Positions 5,038 to 11,439 of a stretch of 11,439 nucleotides of DNA are shown here, one piece after another. The DNA lies in assembly GCA_012961645.1 (NCBI GenBank), contig DTYY01000306.1, positions 1 through 11,439 of the forward strand. Direction: 5' to 3'. The position numbers were made by a program, and so were the translations under genes. The DNA is from Methanosarcinales archaeon. GTDB lineage: Archaea > Halobacteriota > Methanosarcinia > Methanosarcinales > Methanogasteraceae. Below the pieces are notes generated by a model. The model made no database searches. It saw only the letters and a list, made by a program, of their open reading frames with translations, and had not been told where the DNA came from. Every line of letters starts with the position of its first letter. Positions within the stretch are counted from its first letter, which is position 1.

Positions 5038-8000
5038 TTGATCAAATGCTCACAGATCCTGCTGCCGGCACGCATCATACCGGTCATCGCGCTGGCAGTC
5101 ATGCTGGCAGTCATGGGCGGTGATATGGGGGCGCACCCTCCTGCGATAAACCATTCCGGCGATTACACCGTGGTAATGACATACGGGCAGACTCCTTACC
5201 AGCTCGGATATCGCACAAACACCTCGACAGGGTGGGACTGGTGGGACGAGAAAGGCGCGAACCGGCAGAAGAATATCGTGCTGTTAAACGTCTTTGAGAA
5301 TGTCATCATCGATGGCAAGCCCTCACCTACGCACAAGAGCGGTCTATCGATCAGTGTCGATGTTACGTACCCGACAGATGATCTTTCAACGAACAGCACC
5401 ACCATAGCCCTTGCAGAGGATGGCAAGCATGAGTATTACTATGGCGTGTTCTATTACCCGAACGATGCATACACAGGCGTTTATGATGTCGATTTCAGAA
5501 AGACGATCGATTCAATCGATATAACACTTGATACAAACTTCACGACCACGCTCTGGGGCTGTCAGGCGAGGGGATGCCATGACGCATGGAGCCTGCAGAC
5601 AGACCCGTCAGAAAGAAACTCCACCACCGTGATACATCCGAACAAAATCGTCTCAGGATCGATGGAAAACGACTGCCAGATTATGTGCCATAGCCCTTAT
5701 GCCGCCCAGTTCTTAACAGCCACCCCGGTGCATCTGCATGAGATACAATACGGGCACGAGGGTGGTTTTATCTGCGGGGAAAGCGGATGGGTGACCATAT
5801 TTGAAGCCAACGATTCCAGGCGTGGCGAATGGGTGCTATCGATGTATGCAGAATCAGATCTGGTCAGACCGAGAGGTCAGACGCGGCTCACCGACCCGTC
5901 CCATGTCTTCATCGCAGAATGCACCGACTGCCACACCAGTTTCATCCATGATGAGGAGGGGAGCGAAACGCACGATATCGCAGCTCCGTATGTGCTCAAC
6001 GGGACTGTTGCAGTCAGCACCGGCGTCCATTCAGGCGTGGCATGCGATCTCTGCCACGGAGGTCTGGAATACCCAGAGGTCCCTAATGATCAGTATTCCC
6101 TAAGCGGCGTGCTTGGCAGCTATGCACCGACATTCACATCCTACCAGCGGTCAGAGGAGACCTACGTTCTCAATGTGAGCGGCGGCAGAGGGATCAATGT
6201 CTCGGTGACCTGCGATGACCCGGCATACAATTTCACGCTCTCCCTGATCGGACCGATCGATGATGCGGCAGGCATTCAGGACCTGAATAAGAGCGATAAC
6301 TGGCATGGCACCTACTATGTACCAAGCGTGGACGCAAGTGCATCGTTTGCCAGCGGATCACGGATATACCGCCCGAAGAACGCCACGCTTGCCAGCTATT
6401 CGGTCTTTGATGATGATGCCGGCATGCAGGAGGGAACATGGATCGCACGGATATTCGGCTGGTCTCCAGGGCTGGCAAACTACACCATCACATCCAGCAA
6501 CCAGAACCCGATCGCTTACAAGCCTATCATCCATATTCCGACGGATTGCAGCGAATGCCACAAGCCGGATCCGGATCCGCCGCTGAACCACACGAATGCA
6601 AGCGCAGACATCCCGATACCAAACTGGGACACTCGCGGGCTTGCCCACATACATGCCGACGTGAACGGAGATGGTGAGTATGACGTGGCATGTAGATCGT
6701 GCCATAACTCGCTGCACGAGATCTCGATTCTGAGTTGCACCGACTGCCACACGATGATCTCTGGCGGGCACAGAGGAATACCACCAGAACTTCTGGAAGG
6801 GTGCCAGAAATGCCACTTTGAGCCGCATTATGAGCCATGGAACGCCTCACTGGCAGAAATCATTAGAGAGACCGATCGCAGCTATGGCATCTCTGCAGGC
6901 GAGATATGCGGGTTCGTTGTACATGTCCCGAGATACACGAGATGGATCGAGTTCAACTCGACATGGTATGGCGAGGGGGTCGAACTGATCGCTGTACGAC
7001 CGAGCGCGGTCACGGAGACGGGTGTGAACATATCAGAGTATGTCGCCAGACATGTAGTATCAGAGTATGCCACCAGTCAGGGGCATGGAGGCGACTGGAA
7101 CCTCAACCTGACCGACGAGATGAGGGATTTGCGGTTCGATGGAGATATGGTTCTTCTTGACGATCAGAACACCAGCCACAAGTTCATACGTGTGGACAAC
7201 CCTGAATCGGGTGCGTGGTACGGCTACATCATAAGGCGCGCCCCGGATGACGGCTTGGGCGCTTCAGATGATACAAACGTCCTGATCTCAACCATATACG
7301 GTTACAATCCTTATCCCGGCTGCATCATCTGTCACGATTCGACGCTTCCACCGGATCCTGAGAATCGGACTACAGAATCCAACTTTGTTGTCTCAGCATT
7401 CGAAAAAGGCATTCATGCGAGGGTAAACGGCGCAGAGGATGACATCAATCGATCGTGCTGGGCATGTCATTGGGATGGTACCGTATCGTCAGAACACCGC
7501 AAAAAGAAGATGAATTGCAGCAACAACGACTGTCACACCTTCGATCAATCAAAATACAGAGAACCGATGATTTACGAGCATTTCAAGGACGCTGACATCC
7601 TCGATAATCCGGGAAACCTCACCACAAGCAACATCAGCACCACGGTCGGGTGCGATGCGTGTCATCTAAACAGCATCGTAGAGACTACAGACCCGGTCAC
7701 GAGCGGCACCTACAGGGTATCCCATTACGGCTCAACCGATGAACTGATGGCATATCCTGACAGTATCCTGACTGATTGCGTCTACTGCCACGAGGATATG
7801 GATAATGCGGAGGAATGGGGTGATGCGATCGATCCTACAGACTTAAAATCAGATTTGATCTGCGAAGATGAGAAAGCAACCATGCTTGCAGGAGATCTCT
7901 GGGAACTCAGAAACGGATACATATTAAAGGTCGTGAATGTCGATCTGAGCGGGAATAGCACGCTTGTGCAGCTCATCAGGGAAGGGGAGGTCATCGATGA

Positions 8001-9552
8001 GCATGTGATACGTGGTGATAAACCGTTTCTGTACGAGGAGGAGATCACGGATGATAACAGCACTTTTGACCAGACCATCGTTTCGGTGAACCTGACCGGC
8101 GTCATGAGAGGTGGAGAAGGTGGAGTTGCGACGCTGGAGGGCAGAACGATCAGACGAATCCACCCTGAGACCGAGAATAGGGCGTGCTATGCCTGCCACA
8201 TGGAAGGATACGCAAGAAACGACAGATACACCATCGTTGACCGGAAAGGAAACGTGACCTATTATACAAAGCTGCTTATTGATTTCGATGATGCGGGTGA
8301 GAGTTCAAAGACGCTTGGGTCTGGAGAGGACTGGGATCTTGGAGAAGGGTTCGTTCTCACGGTAAAACATGTCGATATCAACGGAGATCTTGCCATGCTC
8401 GAACTTCGAGAGAATGGTGTCGTGGTTGAGGACGATGTGGTGAATACGAGCGATCTATTCGAATACGAGAAGGATATCTCCCCGCTGACCGATGTACCCA
8501 TATTCAGAGCGAACATCTCAGGTGTATTCAGGTCTCGTGGCGCCGATCTGGCCGTGCTCGATGGTGTGCGGCTGATATCGCCTGACATATCTGACGCGGA
8601 CAAAAGCGACATCGATGACGAAGATAAGCTCAGAGTGGACGGCTACAACGTGAGCTGGATTTCTGTCGGAGAGAATTTCGGAGGAGCTGAGCCTGATACG
8701 TTCCATGTGCCGCCGCTTGTAAATGGCTGGGATATCGTCTTTGCCAACTGCATCCAGTGCCATGACCTTGGCACCGGTATGGATATCAAGCGTGTCGATG
8801 CAATCGATTCGCAGCTCGGGGCACATGCCGAACTAAACGCAGATGCATCCGCATCAGACGACGCACTGAAAACCGATCCGATCGTGAGAGCGTGCTGGGC
8901 ATGTCACGGAATCGGTCTGGAACCCGGCGTCCACCCTGACAAGACACCGAAAGACTGCGTGGACTGCCATGTGCACGAAATACTCTTTGATGCGGTTGAC
9001 ATCTCTGGTGTACCACATGGTAAGGTCAGGAATTGCACGAGTTGTCACGGAAAGTCGGGATATGATCCGCATGTGATCACCGCGTTTGGTGCGGTGCCAC
9101 ACATAGGCAATATCAAGCTGTCGCCGCAGTCGTGCTACGAAGGAGAGACTGTTGTGATCGATGCTGTTGCAGTCTCCGGCTGGATGCTTGAGGTGACTGG
9201 AGCTGAGTATTTCATCGACTTCACCGGATCGGATGGTACAGGAACTCCGATGATGCCGGTTGACGGCGCATTCGACAGCAACACCGAGGAGATCACCGCA
9301 AAGATCGACACCACTGGACTCCTCGCAGGCAATCACACGATCATCGTCCATGCCATGGAATCAGAGGATACATGGGGCAGGACGGCATCAGCCACGCTGC
9401 ACATCAAGACTGGCAGAAAACCGCTTCTGGTAGAGCTGGGTTCATTCGTGTCATCCATACCCGCATACTGGTACGCAGTTGTTCTGATAGGAATCCTGAT
9501 ACTATACGGGTTCATAAGATTCGCCGGATTGCGATCACGTAAGCAATCATGA
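5038..9552 (+). CDS. Giant 18-haem cytochrome with S-layer-like segments and C-terminal membrane anchor
   Basis: A 1504-residue extracellular cytochrome. The signal peptide covers about 8-32. Haem motifs begin at Cys 175 (CQARGCH), 213 (CQIMCH), 295, 336, 504, 552, 567, 589, 762, 807, 827 (CSNNDCH), 872, 914, 1050, 1238, 1286, 1307 and 1333: fifteen CxxCH, one CX3CH and two CX4CH. Between them lie beta-rich, haem-free regions at about 40-170, 341-503 and 594-761. Two segments (about 942-1042 and 1076-1181) share the W-x-L-x-x-G-[YF]-x-L-x-V-x-x-V-D core and the V-F-R-x-x-x-A end of the archaeal S-layer duplication domain (PF07752). An Ig-like region (about 1352-1458) precedes a membrane helix (1476-1493) and a short basic tail. 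Many N-x-S/T sites fit an exported glycoprotein. Such S-layer/multihaem fusions in ANME-2 archaea are thought to carry electrons across the S-layer. Redox partners are unknown. Confidence 0.9.
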   Translation: MIKCSQILLPARIIPVIALAVMLAVMGGDMGAHPPAINHSGDYTVVMTYGQTPYQLGYRTNTSTGWDWWDEKGANRQKNIVLLNVFENVIIDGKPSPTHKSGLSISVDVTYPTDDLSTNSTTIALAEDGKHEYYYGVFYYPNDAYTGVYDVDFRKTIDSIDITLDTNFTTTLWGCQARGCHDAWSLQTDPSERNSTTVIHPNKIVSGSMENDCQIMCHSPYAAQFLTATPVHLHEIQYGHEGGFICGESGWVTIFEANDSRRGEWVLSMYAESDLVRPRGQTRLTDPSHVFIAECTDCHTSFIHDEEGSETHDIAAPYVLNGTVAVSTGVHSGVACDLCHGGLEYPEVPNDQYSLSGVLGSYAPTFTSYQRSEETYVLNVSGGRGINVSVTCDDPAYNFTLSLIGPIDDAAGIQDLNKSDNWHGTYYVPSVDASASFASGSRIYRPKNATLASYSVFDDDAGMQEGTWIARIFGWSPGLANYTITSSNQNPIAYKPIIHIPTDCSECHKPDPDPPLNHTNASADIPIPNWDTRGLAHIHADVNGDGEYDVACRSCHNSLHEISILSCTDCHTMISGGHRGIPPELLEGCQKCHFEPHYEPWNASLAEIIRETDRSYGISAGEICGFVVHVPRYTRWIEFNSTWYGEGVELIAVRPSAVTETGVNISEYVARHVVSEYATSQGHGGDWNLNLTDEMRDLRFDGDMVLLDDQNTSHKFIRVDNPESGAWYGYIIRRAPDDGLGASDDTNVLISTIYGYNPYPGCIICHDSTLPPDPENRTTESNFVVSAFEKGIHARVNGAEDDINRSCWACHWDGTVSSEHRKKKMNCSNNDCHTFDQSKYREPMIYEHFKDADILDNPGNLTTSNISTTVGCDACHLNSIVETTDPVTSGTYRVSHYGSTDELMAYPDSILTDCVYCHEDMDNAEEWGDAIDPTDLKSDLICEDEKATMLAGDLWELRNGYILKVVNVDLSGNSTLVQLIREGEVIDEHVIRGDKPFLYEEEITDDNSTFDQTIVSVNLTGVMRGGEGGVATLEGRTIRRIHPETENRACYACHMEGYARNDRYTIVDRKGNVTYYTKLLIDFDDAGESSKTLGSGEDWDLGEGFVLTVKHVDINGDLAMLELRENGVVVEDDVVNTSDLFEYEKDISPLTDVPIFRANISGVFRSRGADLAVLDGVRLISPDISDADKSDIDDEDKLRVDGYNVSWISVGENFGGAEPDTFHVPPLVNGWDIVFANCIQCHDLGTGMDIKRVDAIDSQLGAHAELNADASASDDALKTDPIVRACWACHGIGLEPGVHPDKTPKDCVDCHVHEILFDAVDISGVPHGKVRNCTSCHGKSGYDPHVITAFGAVPHIGNIKLSPQSCYEGETVVIDAVAVSGWMLEVTGAEYFIDFTGSDGTGTPMMPVDGAFDSNTEEITAKIDTTGLLAGNHTIIVHAMESEDTWGRTASATLHIKTGRKPLLVELGSFVSSIPAYWYAVVLIGILILYGFIRFAGLRSRKQS
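7321..7536 (+). repeat. Three-haem module A (haems 9-11), internal duplication in the giant cytochrome
   Basis: The segment runs CIICHDS, then GIHARVN, RSCWACH, a His/Lys stretch and CSNNDCH. Module B at 8749-8970 has the same order: CIQCHDL, GAHAELN, RACWACH, a His/Lys stretch and CVDCH. Cys spacings are 45 and 20 residues here and 48 and 21 there. The pattern indicates an old internal duplication at protein level; the DNA has diverged. Confidence 0.65.
7861..8163 (+). repeat. S-layer-like segment 1 within the giant cytochrome
   Basis: Residues about 942-1042. The core LWELRNGYILKVVNVDLSGN aligns with DWDLGEGFVLTVKHVDINGD in segment 2, and both have a later [VL]-x-[GS]-V-[MF]-R element and a hydrophobic closing strand. 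This resembles part of the Methanosarcina S-layer duplication domain PF07752/DUF1608, but at about 100 residues it is shorter than the full domain. Recognition is by eye, without a profile score. Confidence 0.6.
8263..8580 (+). repeat. S-layer-like segment 2 within the giant cytochrome
   Basis: Residues about 1076-1181, the better match of the two: DWDLGEGFVLTVKHVDINGD, then LELRENGVVVEDDVV, a YEKDI stretch, and the ANISGVFRSRGADLAVLDGV ending seen in archaeal S-layer domains. Haem motif 14 (Cys 1050) lies between segments 1 and 2, and haem 15 (Cys 1238) follows after an acidic linker. Confidence 0.7.
8749..8970 (+). repeat. Three-haem module B (haems 15-17), internal duplication
   Basis: Second copy of the module described at 7321-7536. 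CWACH is identical in both copies, and the following motif is CX4CH in module A but CxxCH in module B, so the copies have diverged in haem-binding spacing. Haem 18 (CTSCH) follows 26 residues after the start of haem 17. Confidence 0.65.
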
Positions 9553-11191
9553 TCGCCGCCACCAGCCACGCACCCTCAAGCCCGGGCATCACCATGGTCT
9601 TTAATGATTCGATGTTCTGCTGAACCTCTCTTGCTTTCACATTGATCCGTCTCCGGACTGTTTCATCTTCAGCCCTGGCAGAGTCGGGTTTTGGGATTTC
9701 TGCGGCGCCGTTCGTGCCTGCTACTTGGGTGGGTGTTGCAGCTTCAGCAATCGCTGGAACCTTCTTAATCGACGTAATCAACGTAACCGGCATCTTAACC
9801 TCGTAATTTCCGGTGTAGTTCATGGTCCTTCCGGCATAGACCGTTTCTTTGAATTCAACCGAAGGTTCAGGGATATTCACATCGAGCGAGTCGATTCTTA
9901 TGACATAACTGACGCTTTCAGTCTCCTGCGATCTCATGAAAATGAAACCGGTAAAATTCGTTCTACCACTGACATAGGTTGTGTTTGCAGGCATCCGATC
10001 GATCAGACTGATGTATGCGGGCAGGTCGCCTGTATTTGTGGCGTTGATCGTGATATTGATGGTCTCGCCGATCTCTGCATGATCAGGCTCAACCGTCTTT
10101 ACGAGATCGATGAATGCGCCATGCACCACAGTCCTGGGGCGGTCGCTTTTAGCACCATGATCCATGTCCTGCAGACGCCACGATGCGCTGGCGGCAGGAA
10201 GTGTGAAACTGCCGGGTCTATCCGGAATCAGGTGATAATAAAAGGTCTTTTCTTCGCCGGGTCTCACATAAAATGTCCAGTTCAAATTTACGTCGTTTTT
10301 CACCCTGAAATGATCAGAAACCTCATCAGTCAGCGTGACCTGCCCGACCTCGTAGTTCTGGACGTTCTTTGCGCTGATGCCCACGTACACAGTATCGCCC
10401 CAGTAGATGTCAGGAGTCACAAACTTTCGCAGAGAAAGCGGCGATTTCAGCCCGGCCACTTTTGAGCCCTCCTTGCGATACTCGATACCATCCTCATCCC
10501 TGCCGGTCATCAGGACGTGTATATTCCCCTCCACCGACATCTCAGAGAACATGAGTTCGACCGTGACCGATCTCGACTCATCAGGACTGATCGTACCGAT
10601 GCGTCGGATCAAACCGCCGTCTGCCAGATACAATCCCTCGAGGCTGATATTCAGCAGCACATCACGCAGATCTCCGTCTCCATCGTTCTCGACTGTGATC
10701 TCTGCTGTTACGGTATCTCCGTAGAGATATTCACTCTCATCGGTCGAAATACCAAGTTTTATCTCAGGCGTCTTCTTCTCTGCCACCCATGAGGCGATCT
10801 TTGCCTCAGGATACCAGGGCCATCTGCCTATGGACTCCAGATCGTCCTTATCGGTTGCATCCTCGCATTTTAGCCTGATCTCATCGTTGTCCCAGACATG
10901 ACCCTTTGTAAGAACGATCCTCTCGACCAACTCGCCTGTTTCTTCCTCTGTATTCAGCCTGATCTCGAGTGCAACCGACCCCTCCCCATTGAAATCGGTA
11001 GCCTCGACTGTGAATACGCCGACCGAGAACGCGGGCTCATCCTTGTCAAGGGTGTGGGTCTCCTTGCTCGTCCATTCCACATCATCGCATGAAGCGATCG
11101 GTGCGGCGAGCAGGATCAAGCCAATGAATGCAAGAGCCGCAAGGGTCCGTTGTCCGTTCATCATTCGATTACCATCTGGTTTTATCCGCAT
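9512..11191 (-). CDS. Secreted, membrane-anchored envelope protein with Ig-like/DUF11 domains
   Basis: A 559-residue protein with a signal peptide at about 13-33, ending in PIASC. This resembles a lipobox, so lipid attachment at C35 is possible. Residues 36-140 form an acidic beta-rich domain loosely like the S-layer region of the neighbouring cytochrome. Three Ig-like domains follow at about 143-237, 250-345 and 355-465. The third is a clear DUF11 type (IDLVKTVEPDHAEIGETINI, then NTGDLPAYISLIDRMP). A low-complexity linker (475-515) and a charged helical stretch (512-533) lead to a membrane helix at about 539-555 with an RRIL tail. AGGAAG 5 bases upstream supports the ATG at 11191; MM at residues 10-11 is an alternative start. 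There are no haem motifs. Its convergent 41-bp overlap with the giant cytochrome suggests a linked role in the cell envelope, but function is unknown. Confidence 0.85.
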   Translation of the reverse strand: MRIKPDGNRMMNGQRTLAALAFIGLILLAAPIASCDDVEWTSKETHTLDKDEPAFSVGVFTVEATDFNGEGSVALEIRLNTEEETGELVERIVLTKGHVWDNDEIRLKCEDATDKDDLESIGRWPWYPEAKIASWVAEKKTPEIKLGISTDESEYLYGDTVTAEITVENDGDGDLRDVLLNISLEGLYLADGGLIRRIGTISPDESRSVTVELMFSEMSVEGNIHVLMTGRDEDGIEYRKEGSKVAGLKSPLSLRKFVTPDIYWGDTVYVGISAKNVQNYEVGQVTLTDEVSDHFRVKNDVNLNWTFYVRPGEEKTFYYHLIPDRPGSFTLPAASASWRLQDMDHGAKSDRPRTVVHGAFIDLVKTVEPDHAEIGETINITINATNTGDLPAYISLIDRMPANTTYVSGRTNFTGFIFMRSQETESVSYVIRIDSLDVNIPEPSVEFKETVYAGRTMNYTGNYEVKMPVTLITSIKKVPAIAEAATPTQVAGTNGAAEIPKPDSARAEDETVRRRINVKAREVQQNIESLKTMVMPGLEGAWLVAAIMIAYVIAIRRIL

Positions 11192-11196
11192 AAAAT

Positions 11197-11202
11197 CTTC
11201 CT
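11197..11202 (-). promoter_or_regulatory. Ribosome binding site of the DUF11-type protein
   Basis: On the minus strand AGGAAG precedes the ATG at 11191 by 5 bases. This favours 11191 over the internal Met codons at 11164 and 11161, which have no comparable site. Confidence 0.5.
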
Positions 11203-11439
11203 GTCGGTCTTCGGGTGGCGTATCTTAGCCGGTGTTAAGTTTGGTGTGAAAATGCCTATCCGGACAACCTTCGACATCTGCCCCGGATTAAACACTACGT
11301 AATGTGACAGCGTGCGACAAGAAGCTGCATCGCGAATTGCCATTGCGGCTACCCCTTCCATTTGGGGTAATCCTACTGTGAAACGCGCGGATGGTAACGT
11401 TTGTGCGTTAAGCTTGCAGGACAACGTGGAAAGTCTGAA
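11203..11439. other. Right-end region without a recognised gene
   Basis: About 237 bases. The minus strand has a possible promoter for the DUF11-type gene: ACCAAACTTAACACC (11231-11245), or TAAGAT (11222-11227), which is shared with the other boxes. A perfect 6-base inverted repeat, TACCCC/GGGGTA, lies at 11350-11355 and 11364-11369 with an 8-base loop. A plus-strand frame open from about 11325 to the window edge reads CDSVRQEAASR, then WGNPTVKRADG. This faintly recalls tails of IS200/IS605-type TnpB proteins but is too short and uncertain to call. An 80-codon minus-strand frame (11182-11424) overlaps the DUF11-type start and shows no family resemblance. No tRNA or CRISPR pattern is seen. Confidence 0.3.

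Noticed and set aside
9725-10465. 246-codon plus-strand frame
   Set aside because: It lies wholly inside the minus-strand DUF11-type gene, has no domain pattern and reads as a shadow of that gene's codon bias.
1-11439. CRISPR arrays, tRNA or rRNA genes
   Set aside because: No regularly spaced direct repeats, no tRNA-like T-loop/acceptor pairing and no rRNA-like sequence were seen on either strand.

Overview
The window looks archaeal, most likely a euryarchaeon of the Methanomicrobia/Archaeoglobi kind that lives by anaerobic alkane or methane oxidation or another metabolism using extracellular electron transfer. Reasons: an archaeal-type DHH phosphoesterase tail, an archaeal DUF106/EMC3-like insertase, a separate class I fumarase beta subunit, TATA-like boxes with mostly short leaders, and above all large multiheme c-type cytochromes carrying segments like the Methanosarcina-type S-layer duplication domain (PF07752/DUF1608). 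The assignment to an ANME, Syntrophoarchaeum or GoM-Arc1-like lineage is inference; no rRNA or tRNA is present to fix it.

Layout. (1) 1-725: open reading frame entering from the left edge. Its last ~200 codons are the C-terminal half of a DHH/DHHA1 phosphoesterase. Its first ~125 bases are much richer in G+C (about 72%) and read as part of an HtrA/DegP-type protease, so the left end is probably a chimeric join. (2) 759-2722, plus strand: phoU, a small very hydrophobic membrane protein and a membrane-associated family 2 glycosyltransferase, closely packed like an operon. (3) 2807-3367, plus strand: fumarate hydratase beta subunit, converging on (4) 3378-4001, minus strand: DUF106/EMC3-like membrane insertase. 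(5) 4182-9552, plus strand: a two-gene cytochrome operon, namely a 4-heme membrane-anchored cytochrome followed 13 bp later, behind a strong Shine-Dalgarno and a TTG start, by a 1504-residue protein with 18 haem-binding motifs, two S-layer-like segments and a C-terminal membrane anchor. (6) 9512-11191, minus strand: a 559-residue secreted, C-terminally anchored protein of Ig-like/DUF11 domains whose 3' end overlaps the giant cytochrome gene by 41 bp. (7) 11192-11439: no recognised gene.

The most interesting unit is 4182-11191. The predicted proteins would all sit outside the cytoplasmic membrane. The small cytochrome could take electrons at the membrane, the giant cytochrome could carry them through or within the S-layer, and the DUF11-type protein could be a structural partner of the envelope. 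S-layer/cytochrome fusions are a known idea in ANME-2 archaea. Details here that deserve checking are the duplicated three-haem module, the haem placed between two S-layer-like segments, EF-hand-like loops directly in front of haem motifs in both cytochromes, and unusual CX3CH/CX4CH motifs.
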